From a virus, in the IMG/VR virus record IMGVR_UViG_3300044623_000001, positions 1 through 22,203 of that record: 22,203 bases of DNA; one strand, written 5' to 3'. Both the position numbers and the translations under genes were made by a program. Of this stretch, positions 5,801 through 15,000 are shown in pieces. Numbering within the stretch: the first letter of the stretch is position 1; every line of letters starts with the position of its first letter. Under the pieces are notes generated by a model. That model did no database searches, was not told the DNA's origin, and worked only from the letters and a program-made list of their open reading frames with translations.

Positions 5801-7387
5801 ATGGAATTAGTTGAGAACGCAGCGGTAAAACTTACCGTGTCGAACAGTTTCGCCGCCGAAATTACGGCGCGATTAGAACGAACCGAAATTATTCGGGACA
5901 ACAAACACAGTAAAGACGTACTGATTTGTTGGGATCACAGCGAGATGAAAGTCCTCGCTGAATACTTAGATCATTTCCTGCCTAGTCAGAACGTGCCAAA
6001 GATTCCTTCTCCGATGGAGCGGGACTACGATTGGCCGGGGTTCTACAAACCCTTTGACCATCAGCGCGACACAGCGCAGTTCTTGTCTATTAGGCAACGA
6101 GCCTTCTGCTTTAACGAAGCGGGTACAGGCAAGACAAGTGCGGCAGTATGGGCTGCTGACTACCTAATGAAACGGGGCATCATCAAGAAAGTTCTGGTGA
6201 TCTGCCCCCTGTCGATCATGTATTCCGCATGGCAAGCCGACATCATGAAGACAGCCATTCATCGAACGTGTGGCGTCGCACACGGATCATCATCGAAGCG
6301 TAAGAAGATATTAGAAGAGAACTTTGATTTTACGATCATTAACTACGATGGCACGACGGTAATCTTACCTGAACTGATGCAAGCCAAGTTTGATCTAATT
6401 ATCGTGGACGAGGCCAACGCTTATAAGAGTTCAACGACTCGGCGGTGGAAGACCCTTGCCAAACTAGTTGAACCGACCACGTGGTTGTGGATGATGACCG
6501 GCACACCGGCAGCGCAATCGCCGGTTGATGCGTTTGGTTTGGCTAAGTTAGTTAGCCCCGGTCGTGTGCCCAAGTTCTCAACCGCATGGCGTGATCGCGT
6601 CATGGTACAGGTGAGTAAGTTCAAGTGGGTTCCGAAGAATGTTGCAACCGATGAAGTGTATCGGGCATTGCAACCGGCGGTGCGGTATACAAAGAAAGAG
6701 TGTCTTGATCTGCCTGATGTTGTTTACCAGACACGTGATGTACCACTGACTCCACAAGTTCAGAAGTACTACCTTGAGTTAAAAAAGCAATTACTCATAG
6801 AAGCAGCGGGAGAGCAAATCTCCGCCGTCAACGCAGCGGCGTCTCTAAATAAACTATTACAGATATCAGCGGGTGCGGTGTACACGGACAAGCACGACAT
6901 CGTGCAGTTCGACATCTCGCCTCGACTTCATGCGCTCAAAGAAGTGCTTGAAGAAACTACAAACAAGGTTGTAGTATTCGTTCCGTTCCTTCATTCAATC
7001 CAAATCGTAGGCGATTACTTGCGTAACGAGGGCGTGTCGAATGAAGTGATCATGGGGTCAGTTTCGGCAAGAGAGCGATCAGAGATTATCAACCGCTTTC
7101 AGACTGCGAACGATCCAAGAGTGTTGATTATTCAACCGCAATCGGCAGCGCATGGGATTACTTTGACGGCTGCTGATACGGTAGTTTTTTGGTCTCCGGT
7201 AATGTCAGTTGAAACGTATCTACAGTGCGTAGCCCGTATCGAAAGATATGGTCAAGTCAACAAGATGTTAGTGGTGCATTTGCGTGGCTCGGAAGTCGAA
7301 CGAAAGATGTACGAGATGCTGCAAGGTAAAGTAGATAGTCATCAAAAGTTAGTAGACCTGTACAAACAGGAGTTAGAGGAGATATGA
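5801..7387 (+). CDS. SNF2-like superfamily 2 DNA helicase/translocase
   Basis: 528 residues, a compact SF2 helicase of the SNF2 type common in phage replication modules. Motifs in order: a Q-like KPFDHQ (83-88), Walker A GTGKT (108-112) in NEAGTGKTSAAVWA, Ia VLVICPLSIMYSAW, Walker B D203-E204-A205-N206, III MMTGTPAAQSP (TGTP 233-236), IV VVVFVPFLHS, V AAHGITLTAADTVVFWSP and VI QCVARIERYGQ (ending at 485) with arginine fingers. The usual fourth residue of DExH is Asn here (DEAN). It would use ATP to translocate on dsDNA, remodelling or unwinding replication and recombination intermediates. The start follows an in-frame TAG by 6 bases, with a weak TAGG site. It is the first gene after the structured gap and overlaps the next gene as ATGA. 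Confidence 0.94.
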   Translation: MELVENAAVKLTVSNSFAAEITARLERTEIIRDNKHSKDVLICWDHSEMKVLAEYLDHFLPSQNVPKIPSPMERDYDWPGFYKPFDHQRDTAQFLSIRQRAFCFNEAGTGKTSAAVWAADYLMKRGIIKKVLVICPLSIMYSAWQADIMKTAIHRTCGVAHGSSSKRKKILEENFDFTIINYDGTTVILPELMQAKFDLIIVDEANAYKSSTTRRWKTLAKLVEPTTWLWMMTGTPAAQSPVDAFGLAKLVSPGRVPKFSTAWRDRVMVQVSKFKWVPKNVATDEVYRALQPAVRYTKKECLDLPDVVYQTRDVPLTPQVQKYYLELKKQLLIEAAGEQISAVNAAASLNKLLQISAGAVYTDKHDIVQFDISPRLHALKEVLEETTNKVVVFVPFLHSIQIVGDYLRNEGVSNEVIMGSVSARERSEIINRFQTANDPRVLIIQPQSAAHGITLTAADTVVFWSPVMSVETYLQCVARIERYGQVNKMLVVHLRGSEVERKMYEMLQGKVDSHQKLVDLYKQELEEI

Positions 7388-7785
7388 CAGTGGGAAATAC
7401 AGACGAATTAGTTGAAGCGTATCTTTTGATACGCACCGAACGTGACCGGCTATTGCGGGAATACGAAGTAGCCGACGCGAAGTTGAAAGAAGATATGTCG
7501 AAGTTGGAAGCCGTGATGCTTGAGATGTGTAACGCAGTCAATGCCGATAGCATCAAGACCAAGCACGGCACAGTCATGCGGAAGCTAAATGAACGCTTCT
7601 TCTGCCAAGACTGGGATAACTTTTATAAGTTTGTTTTAGATGCTGAAGCCGTTCAGTTGCTTGAGAGACGCATCCATCAGAGCAACTTCAAACAGTTCCT
7701 TGCGGAGACCGCTATGGATGGTCTGCCGCCGGGTGTAAATGTGATGCGTGAGTATGGTGTTTCAGTACGTAAAGCCAGTAGGTAA
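7384..7785 (+). CDS. Phage protein of unknown function, N-terminal coiled coil
   Basis: 133 residues, not recognised. Residues ~8-50 form a long charged amphipathic helix (ELVEAYLLIRTERDRLLREYEVADAKLKEDM), probably a coiled coil. A compact C-terminal part follows, with KTKHGTVMRKL, DWDNFYKFV, LLERRIHQSNFKQFL and a PPGVNV...VSVRK ending. I associate this layout with a recurrent phage replication-region family of unknown role, often beside ssDNA-binding proteins. It starts with an ATGA overlap on the helicase and ends 4 bases before the Cys4 protein, so it is co-expressed with both. Confidence 0.8.
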   Translation: MTVGNTDELVEAYLLIRTERDRLLREYEVADAKLKEDMSKLEAVMLEMCNAVNADSIKTKHGTVMRKLNERFFCQDWDNFYKFVLDAEAVQLLERRIHQSNFKQFLAETAMDGLPPGVNVMREYGVSVRKASR

Positions 7786-7789
7786 AAAC

Positions 7790-8650
7790 ATGAGTAACGA
7801 TATCATTGCAAATTTGAAGAGCGAACTTGCTGCTATCCAAGGCGGCGTCGATGACGATACACGCGCCGTTGCCGGTGGCGGTGGTGGCCTATCCAAGCGT
7901 ATCTCCATCAAGGGCGGCGTGTTCCGTAAGATGGCCGGTGGCAAGGAGATTGGTTCCATCGAAGATCGGCACATGAACGTGATCTTTGTGAAGATGGCTC
8001 ACAATCCGAGTCGCACCTACTACACGGGTGCTTACAAGGAAGGCGAGAAGATCGCTCCTGTCTGTTGGTCGTCTGACTCCAAGACCCCTGACCCCGAGGT
8101 AAAGAACCCGCAAGCGTCTACTTGCGATTCGTGCCAGTGGTCGGTGAAGGGTTCCGGTCAAGGCGGTAGCGGCACTGCTTGCCGTCTGTCGTGGCGTACT
8201 GCGGTGGTTCTGCCGCAAGACCCCGGTGGCGATGTGATGCAGTTGGTTCTCCCGGCTACGTCTTGCTTTGGTAAGGAAGAGGCGGGTAAGTGGCCGTTCC
8301 GTCCGTACATTCAGATGCTTGCCAATAACAACATCTCAGCGGGTCGGGTGGTTACGAAGATGCAGTTCGACACGAAGTCGCCTGTACCGAAACTCCTGTT
8401 CTCCCCGGCAGCGGTTGTGCCAGAGGGCGACGCTGAAACTGTTCAGCGCCAGAAGGAAACGAAGGCAGCGGAGAGTGCTGTCAAGTTGACCGTGTATCAG
8501 CAGGACGAAGGTGAAGCACCGGAAGGTCCGATTACAACTGGACCGGCGGCGATGGCTGAGCCTGTGGTTAGAGAGTCTAAGAAGACGGAGAACGCTGCTC
8601 CTGCGGCTGACGTTTCCGATGTCATCAAGAAGTGGTCGAAGAAGGGTTGA
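7790..8650 (+). CDS. Cys4 phage protein, possible ssDNA-binding protein
   Basis: 286 residues from the ATG at 7790, with TAGGT about 7 bases upstream. An in-frame reading from 7748 lies wholly within the previous gene and is not needed. A Gly-rich turn (AVAGGGGGLSKRI, ~26-38) leads into a beta-rich core with four Cys at 92, 112, 115 and 131 (VCWSSD, CDSC, GTACRLSWR), a likely zinc or structural site. After ~residue 210 it becomes low-complexity, Ala/Glu-rich and charged, ending in VIKKWSKKG. This suits a nucleic-acid-binding core with a flexible tail. Its place between helicase and primase genes is where phages often encode their ssDNA-binding protein, but the OB fold cannot be shown from motifs, and the tail is not the usual acidic SSB tip. 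Confidence 0.72.
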   Translation: MSNDIIANLKSELAAIQGGVDDDTRAVAGGGGGLSKRISIKGGVFRKMAGGKEIGSIEDRHMNVIFVKMAHNPSRTYYTGAYKEGEKIAPVCWSSDSKTPDPEVKNPQASTCDSCQWSVKGSGQGGSGTACRLSWRTAVVLPQDPGGDVMQLVLPATSCFGKEEAGKWPFRPYIQMLANNNISAGRVVTKMQFDTKSPVPKLLFSPAAVVPEGDAETVQRQKETKAAESAVKLTVYQQDEGEAPEGPITTGPAAMAEPVVRESKKTENAAPAADVSDVIKKWSKKG

Positions 8651-8653
8651 TTC

Positions 8654-8965
8654 ATGGCTCGCACATACGGCGACAAGTTGTTACTGAAATTGCAGAGTGG
8701 CGACTCTACTCTGTTAGGAGTACGGCTTGGTCGCCTATGTGTTGAGGCAAATCTCCCTATAGCCTACGTAGCCCCCGCGCTTGAAGTCTCGCGTAACACG
8801 GTTCACTTATGGTTCCGTGGACAGGTCATGCTTGAGCCGAAACGCAAGGTCGTTGAAGCCTTCATGCACCTTGTTGAGCAGGACATGAGAGACGGGGTGC
8901 TGCCTGTCAAAAGCCTCAAACACGCAAAAACTTACATAGAGGGAATGATCGGCAAAAAGATTTAA
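8654..8965 (+). CDS. Small helix-turn-helix DNA-binding protein
   Basis: 103 residues. A helix-turn-helix is visible at ~24-56: LGRLCVEANLPIAYVAPALEVSRNTVHLWFRG, in which VAPALEVSRNTVHLWFRG gives the turn and recognition helix in the style of XRE/Cro repressors. The rest is helical (KVVEAFMHLVEQDM). It probably regulates phage transcription or acts as an architectural DNA-binding protein. The start is preceded by AGAAGGG about 7 bases upstream and lies 3 bases after the Cys4 gene. A strong terminator follows its stop by 17 bases, so this gene ends a transcript segment and its dosage may differ from the primase gene downstream. No operator was identified. Confidence 0.82.
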   Translation: MARTYGDKLLLKLQSGDSTLLGVRLGRLCVEANLPIAYVAPALEVSRNTVHLWFRGQVMLEPKRKVVEAFMHLVEQDMRDGVLPVKSLKHAKTYIEGMIGKKI

Positions 8966-8982
8966 GTTTCCATGAGAAGGTT

Positions 8983-9011
8983 GGCGGGGTGGCTGTCGCC
9001 CCGCCTTTTTT
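8983..9011 (+). terminator. Strong rho-independent terminator
   Basis: GGCGGGG (8983-8989) pairs perfectly with CCCCGCC (8999-9005) around a 9-base loop, followed directly by six T (9006-9011). This is a textbook intrinsic terminator on the plus strand, 17 bases after the HTH gene and 21 bases before the primase-helicase start. As the downstream gene faces the same way and only about 20 bases are left for a promoter, it probably works as a partial attenuator or needs antitermination. Confidence 0.92.
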
Positions 9012-9031
9012 ATCTAAGTGGGTTGGTGTCC

Positions 9032-11848
9032 ATGCGAAAACAATTTTATGAGAAAGTACTACCTTCGCAGGGCGTCTACTGTGTTACCGAGATTTCCAAG
9101 GACAAAAAGGTAGTCAATCGGTTTGCCAGTAGCCTTGATGAAGTTGAGACTTTAGTAGAAGAGATAAACGTAGCGGGTAAAAACGTATTCATTGCTCTGA
9201 GTAGCTTCAGCGGTCATAGCCGCATGAGCGATTACGTTATTTACTGTCGTTCGTTCTTCGTTGATCTGGACGTAAAGCCAGACAAAGCCGGGTGCTATAA
9301 AAGCAAAGTCGAGGCAATCGAAGACTTAGATCATTTTCTAAAAGTCACTGAACTGCCTCCTCCAATCGTTGTCGATTCTGGCAACGGTGTCCATGCCTAT
9401 TGGCCGTTTGAAGAAGACGTTCCGATTGCGGAGTGGAAGCCGTACGCCGAGAAGTTCAAGCAACTCTGCTTGGATCACATGAAGATTGATCCTGTGGTGA
9501 CGGCTGATATCACCCGAATCATGCGTTGCCCAGAGACGCTGAACTTCAAAACTGATCCTCCGAATCCAACGAGTCTGCTGACCGACGAGTTCAACCAGTA
9601 CGACTTTGCTGCCTTTAAAGATTATTTAGGTGAAGTTGATACTCCAGCCGGGTCAATTCTTGATCTTATCCCGAAAGGATTGGATGACGACACTCGGCAG
9701 ATTGCCAAACTCGACAACTTTGAGACTACGTTCCAAGACATCGCGGAATTAAGTCTCAATGGAGACGGCTGCAATCAGATTAAAAACGCACTGATTAACT
9801 CTAAGACACTGGCAGAACCAGTGTGGCATTCTGCTCTGTCTATCGCCCGTCACTGCACCGATTGGGAAACTGCAATTCACCTGATGTCCGAGGATTACCC
9901 CGGATACAGCCCCGACGCTACTTTAAGGAAGGCAAATGAAACAGTTGGTAAACCGCATAGTTGCAGCATTTTCGAGCAGCGCAACCCCGGTGGATGCAAC
10001 GGATGTCCCCATAAGGGACGAATCACCAACCCACTTGCCCTTGGCCGAAAGTTTGTTGCCGCCCCGTCAGTCGAGACGGTTAGTCAAGAGGACACAGTTC
10101 GGGTCGCGGAGAATCCCCAAGAAATTCCAGTATTTCCTAAAGCGGTCTTACCCTATGTACGAGGGCGAACCGGAGGAATCTATTACCTACCCCCCACAGA
10201 AACCGACGAAGACGGAGTAAATATCCAACCTGAACCGGTGCTGATATCGACTAATGAATTTTTCCCGGTACAGCGTATGTACGGTGAAGAGGAAGGTGAG
10301 TTATTCCTACTTCGGGTCGTTCTGCCTCATGAAGTTCGGGAGAAGTACATTTCTATGGGCGAAGCACAATCTGTTGAAAGCATGAAAGTCATTCTAGGTA
10401 AGGCAGGAGTCGCGCCGCCTAACCAGAAACTATGGCCGAAAATCGTGGAGTACACTATGAAATGGGCACACTATCTACAAAGCCGCGACAGAGCAGAGAA
10501 CGTCTGCCGTCAGATGGGTTGGTCGCAAAACTCAAAGTCTTTCATTGTTGGCGAGACAGAGTTTTACGGTAACGGTAAGCAACGCAGGGCGGCATCCAGT
10601 CCCCTAATACGTGATGTGGCGCGGCTTATGAAGCCGAAGGGTGACTTCCAAGTATGGAAAGACTGCATCAATAAACTGAATCAGCCAGAGTTGGAGATGC
10701 AAGCGTTCGGCGTGTTCATCTCGTTTGGCTCTCCGTTGATGCGGTTTACGTCTACGAACGGTATGTCGTTCTGCTTCACAGGCTTATCTGGCGCAGCCAA
10801 GTCTGGATCGCTCCTTGCCGCACTTTCCGTATGGGGATCGCCCAAGCCGCTCAGCGTTTACGAATCTACAGACAACGCTTTTAACAGCCGTGCTATGTCC
10901 CTCAAGAACATTATGATGGGTATGGACGAGGTGCATGACAAACCGCCCGAGCAGATATCGAAACTTGTTCACTTGATTTCGCAAGGTAAGGGCAAGATGC
11001 GTATGCAGAGTTCGGTTAACGCCGAGCGCGAGCAACAAGAGATCGCGTCGATGCTCTGCCTCATGTCATCGAACATATCGCTTTACGATTTGATCCTGTC
11101 GAAGAAGGCCAACGCAAGCGGCGAGATCATGCGTCTCTTGGAGTACGTGTTGGTTCAGCCCTCGTACCTGACCATCGAAGTCGGGCGTAGCATATTTAAT
11201 CCTTTGCATGACAACTACGGTCACGCGGGCGCTGCGTATGTAGATTACCTTTTGACGTTAGGCGAGGAAGAGATCAAGGCTCGTATCGCCAAGTGGAGCA
11301 AGCGGCTTGTCGCAAGCAAGTTAGGTAGCAACGCTGCCTTCCGGTTTTATGAAACTGCGTTTAGCGCGACGTTTGCAGGAGCCGAGATTGCCATTGAAGC
11401 CGGGATCATCGACCTCGATATAGAGCGTATCTACGACAAGGTAATACTGGAGACCATCAAAGTGAGGGACAGCACCCAGAAGCATCAGATTACGGATTAC
11501 GAAGGACTTATCACCGAGTTCTTGAACGATCAGTGGCGGCGTGGCACGTTGATTTTCGATGAGGGTCGGGTCGTGAACGAGCCGTTTGGTGAACTTGTAG
11601 CCCGTGTCGAGATCGGTAGCGGCACTCAATACGTGTCGAAGAGCAAATTTAAGAAGTTTTTATCCGAGAAGAGCGTAGGCTCCGCTGAGTTTGAAAAAGC
11701 ACTAGAGAAGTCCACTGTTAAGTTGGAGTCCAAGAAGATGCGGCTCTCGACAGGGTGGAAGGCCGGTATGAACTCGCCTCCGATTCATGTCTATTCATTC
11801 CAGTACGACATCCCCAAAGAGATGTTAGATGACAATCAAAGTACTTGA
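9032..11848 (+). CDS. Primase-helicase: N-terminal AEP/PrimPol, C-terminal DUF927-like ATPase
   Basis: 938 residues from the ATG at 9032. An earlier in-frame ATG (8972) lies upstream of the terminator hairpin and would translate through it, so it is rejected. The N-terminus has archaeo-eukaryotic primase motifs: D78-L-D80 (FFVDLDVKPD), SGNGVHAYW with H121, and DPVVTADITRIMRCPETLNFK with D153, D159, R162 and R165. A Cys/His cluster (C311, C322, C325, H327) resembles the zinc element after PrimPol domains. From ~375 the protein resembles DUF927. Its ATPase part has GLSGAAKS at 584-591 as a P-loop, Walker B MGMDEVH (D632, E633) and a sensor-like CLMSSN. The P-loop lacks the canonical last Gly (Ala589). 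It probably primes and unwinds at the fork for the family A polymerase. The PrimPol call is firm, the DUF927 call likely. Confidence 0.88.
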   Translation: MRKQFYEKVLPSQGVYCVTEISKDKKVVNRFASSLDEVETLVEEINVAGKNVFIALSSFSGHSRMSDYVIYCRSFFVDLDVKPDKAGCYKSKVEAIEDLDHFLKVTELPPPIVVDSGNGVHAYWPFEEDVPIAEWKPYAEKFKQLCLDHMKIDPVVTADITRIMRCPETLNFKTDPPNPTSLLTDEFNQYDFAAFKDYLGEVDTPAGSILDLIPKGLDDDTRQIAKLDNFETTFQDIAELSLNGDGCNQIKNALINSKTLAEPVWHSALSIARHCTDWETAIHLMSEDYPGYSPDATLRKANETVGKPHSCSIFEQRNPGGCNGCPHKGRITNPLALGRKFVAAPSVETVSQEDTVRVAENPQEIPVFPKAVLPYVRGRTGGIYYLPPTETDEDGVNIQPEPVLISTNEFFPVQRMYGEEEGELFLLRVVLPHEVREKYISMGEAQSVESMKVILGKAGVAPPNQKLWPKIVEYTMKWAHYLQSRDRAENVCRQMGWSQNSKSFIVGETEFYGNGKQRRAASSPLIRDVARLMKPKGDFQVWKDCINKLNQPELEMQAFGVFISFGSPLMRFTSTNGMSFCFTGLSGAAKSGSLLAALSVWGSPKPLSVYESTDNAFNSRAMSLKNIMMGMDEVHDKPPEQISKLVHLISQGKGKMRMQSSVNAEREQQEIASMLCLMSSNISLYDLILSKKANASGEIMRLLEYVLVQPSYLTIEVGRSIFNPLHDNYGHAGAAYVDYLLTLGEEEIKARIAKWSKRLVASKLGSNAAFRFYETAFSATFAGAEIAIEAGIIDLDIERIYDKVILETIKVRDSTQKHQITDYEGLITEFLNDQWRRGTLIFDEGRVVNEPFGELVARVEIGSGTQYVSKSKFKKFLSEKSVGSAEFEKALEKSTVKLESKKMRLSTGWKAGMNSPPIHVYSFQYDIPKEMLDDNQST

Positions 11849-12032
11849 ACCTGAATGGATTTTTCCGTTTGAGGGTATGGCGGTGGGGGACAGTTTCTTC
11901 ATCCCTACCCTCAAGATTGCGGAAATGCTGTACGTGATAGACTGCCGAGCCAAGGCCGCTCAAGTACGAGTGAAGGCTTATGCCTCGTCCAAGGAAGGAC
12001 ACCTTGGCGTTAGGGTTTGGAGAGTTGGTTAA
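11829..12032 (+). CDS. Small phage protein of unknown function
   Basis: 67 residues, overlapping the primase-helicase gene by 20 bases, with AAAGAG about 8 bases before the ATG. It is compact and beta-rich: EPEWIFPFEGMAVGDSFFIP, then a LYVIDCRAKAAQVRVKAYASSKEGHLGVRVWRVG C-terminus (read in two parts, ~33-50 and ~51-67). The pattern looks like a recurrent small phage protein, possibly DNA-binding through its Lys/Arg strands, but I cannot name a family. It is the last plus-strand gene; its stop abuts the stop of the opposing virion gene. Confidence 0.75.
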   Translation: MTIKVLEPEWIFPFEGMAVGDSFFIPTLKIAEMLYVIDCRAKAAQVRVKAYASSKEGHLGVRVWRVG

Positions 12033-15000
12033 TTACTCTTTTACCCGATTGATAGCACCTTCACGGTATCGTTTTGGTATTGAAATACCATCAACGGCTT
12101 CTTCAGCAGCCTTACTGCGCTGACGGAACGACTGTTCAAGTTCGTCCCAATTAATTTTAGCGTCAAATTCAGCGGCAGTTTTAGTTTTGTTCCACTTACT
12201 AATATCTTGCAAAGCTTCTTCGTAGCCTTCTTGGTCGCCTTGTGACCATGCAGAATAAGCATCCTTAAACAACGCCTGTCGGCGTTCAATAACGCTATCA
12301 ACAATTTCTTTTCTAGCGCCAGCACGAGCCGTTGCTTCCGATACCTGCGTCGGCGTAAATCCAAACGCTTGCATGAAAATTTCGTAGGCATCAAGGTCTT
12401 CAGTGATTTGTTTGCCGTCTCTAGTCAATACACCATCACTGTAGTAACGCCACGCTTTAGCAAAGTTTCTAGCAGCAATCGGCAACAGCTTTTCAAGCAC
12501 GCGATCAGAATACCCATCTTCATACCATTCTTTTACTGCTTCGGTACGAGAACGAATAGAGGCGTACGCAGGGCCTAAAAACTGTTCAATCGCAAACAGT
12601 TCCAATCCAATTTCATCTAAACGGCGTGGGTCATCGCGCCAAAACATACCGTTAAAGCCAGTACGAGCCGCCATGTCGATACCAAAAATCTGGTTGACCG
12701 GACCCCTAAATGCCCCAAGTCCAACGTCTTGCTTCAGGTCTTCTTCTGCGTCAGTGATTTCATCATCTGCTTCACCAAACATCGCAGCCGATACAGCACT
12801 TGCCATCGCAGACAACCCAGTGGCTAAACCATAAAACGGCAATCCCTGAATACCCGCAAACGTAAACGCACCGCCAACAGTACCCACCCATTGCTTAATA
12901 GCAACCTTTCTAAACTCACGGTCAGCAGCCTCTGCCTCGGCTTTCTCTTGTGGACTCATCCCCGTCGTATCAGTTTTTGACCCCTCAAGAGCATCGCGTA
13001 GCAGTCGCACCTGAAGTGCATACATGGCCCTAGCAAAGCGTTTAAACGTGAGGGCAACCTTTAATACCCCAGTCTGGAATATGCGCGGGCTAAGCTCAGT
13101 TAGCGTTTCACCGTTGGCTTCATCTGCAAGGCGAATAGCTTTGTTAATGGCTTCTTTTTCAACAGCCCGTCCCGTAAGACCCTGCGCTCTTTTCTTCTCC
13201 ATCTCCAATCGGAACGCCGCGATAAGAGTCACTTCGCGGTTAAAACGCTCTGTGTTTTGGAACGTCCAGCCCAAGAACTGCTTAGTGTAGTTAAGCATTC
13301 CAGAGTAATCGCTGAGCGTGGCTCCCCGGTCACGAGCCTCCATAATGTCGTAGCCAACCGAGTGCTTGATAGCACCCTGCTTAACAGCCTCTTCAAACAA
13401 TCGTCCCAACGGAGAATTGGGCGGAATAGAAGCCGGGTCAAACGCAGTACGGTCGGCCTCTGGAAATTTCCTCGGTTTTCCTGCTTTACCATCGTCGTCC
13501 CAACCGCCTTGGAAGTACATGGCAATTGCATCTTCCATTGCAGTCTTGGCTTTACCGTAGCCGTACTCGCCGCCAAGCATCGGATAAACAATCATCGGCA
13601 AGTTAGTAGTGTTGGCTACGGCAGAGGACATATTGCCCAAGATAAAATCTGCGTAGCTCATGAACACAAAACGGTTAACCAAACTGCTATTAGACGGATC
13701 ACGCAAAAAGTTAAGCCGTACTTTTAATTCGTTGCCAAGTTGCAACGCCGTCATTGAGCCGTCTTTGGCTACGTCTTCCTCGACTAACTTCGTGGCTTCG
13801 TCAATTTGCGGCGCATATTCAAGGTTAGTCAGTTGGTTCGCCATGCGAGAAGCGACGATGGCATAGACGTTAAGAAGGTCTTTCTTAGCGCCTTTATAAC
13901 CCTCACGCTTACGGAACTGCTGCCGTACGGACGAAGCAGGAATAGTGTCCAAAAACAACTTATACAAAGTCTGCTTCAGTTCGGCAGGGATTTGCGCTCT
14001 AGGACCGAACTGATCTTTGTAATACTTATCTATCTCTTCGTTTACCTTACCGAAGAACCCAAAGCTGCCCATACCCGGCGCTTCAAAGGCGTCTTCAATC
14101 TTGGAATACTGTTGAATACTACTTCGGTTAATACCCGCTTTTACTAAGTCACGGATAGCGAACAGCCGCGCTTTTCTGCTTGTAAAAGACTCAACAACAG
14201 TTTCACCATTTCTATCTTGATAGCGAATCCAATAATCGCCGTCACGATATAGCGGCAAATAAATTTTAATTCTGCGGGATTCAATTTCTTTACGAATCAA
14301 ATTAGCTGCCGTGGGGGGCAGGTTCTTCGTAATAAGCTCAATGTACCGATCAGACATCTGCCGGTAAGCGTCAAGCATATCGAAGTAAACATCTTTAAGA
14401 GGCTGCGGAAGACTCTCAAACTCTGCGGTAAGTTTGTCTAAAGAATTGTAATCCTTGTTAGGAACAACCGTGCCGTTCTTGAGTTTAATAGTCCTACGGA
14501 AATCGGTCTGCGTTTCAGTAGACTCAAGCGCAATTCTGTAAAACTTTTGAATTACGCCTTTATATTTTTTATCTGACAGTACGTCATTCCATTTAGTAAC
14601 ATTGTTATTAATATCACCGCGCATTTCGCGCAATTTCACAGCACGTTCAGTGGCGACTCGGGTAAGCCCCCTAATAGCAGGAACGATTTTGCCAAAGATG
14701 TCTTCCAATTCCCGCATGGTGCGGAGTTGCAAATAGGCGGGACGTAACTTGTCGCTAAGCCCTTCTGCAAATGCCAAAGCTGTTTCCGCAAGCTCAGGCG
14801 ACATTATTTTAAGGTCTTGAAGTTTCTGAGCCGAAGAGTTAAGTAAATTACGTTCTTTTCTTTTTGCAGCAGCGACAGATTTGAGACCGACAACTTCACG
14901 TTTGCCGGTCGTAACTTTCTCCTGCGCCAGTCGCATGACCTGTGCAACGTCATTGTTAGAGTAGGCAAACTTGATGCCCATCGCTCTAGCAGCGCGGCGA

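Noticed and set aside
7748-7789. Earlier in-frame start for the Cys4 protein
   Set aside because: It is entirely within the preceding gene; the ATG at 7790 has a ribosome site at suitable spacing.
8972-9031. Earlier in-frame start for the primase-helicase gene
   Set aside because: It would translate through a strong terminator hairpin and adds 20 residues without family character; the ATG at 9032 begins just after the T run.
11989-12007. CCAAGG/CCTTGG hairpin as terminator of the plus-strand operon
   Set aside because: It has a 6-bp stem with no T run on either strand and lies within coding sequence.
13257-13727. 156-residue plus-strand reading frame opposite the giant virion gene
   Set aside because: It is antisense to a well-supported coding sequence, with no start signal or recognisable domain.
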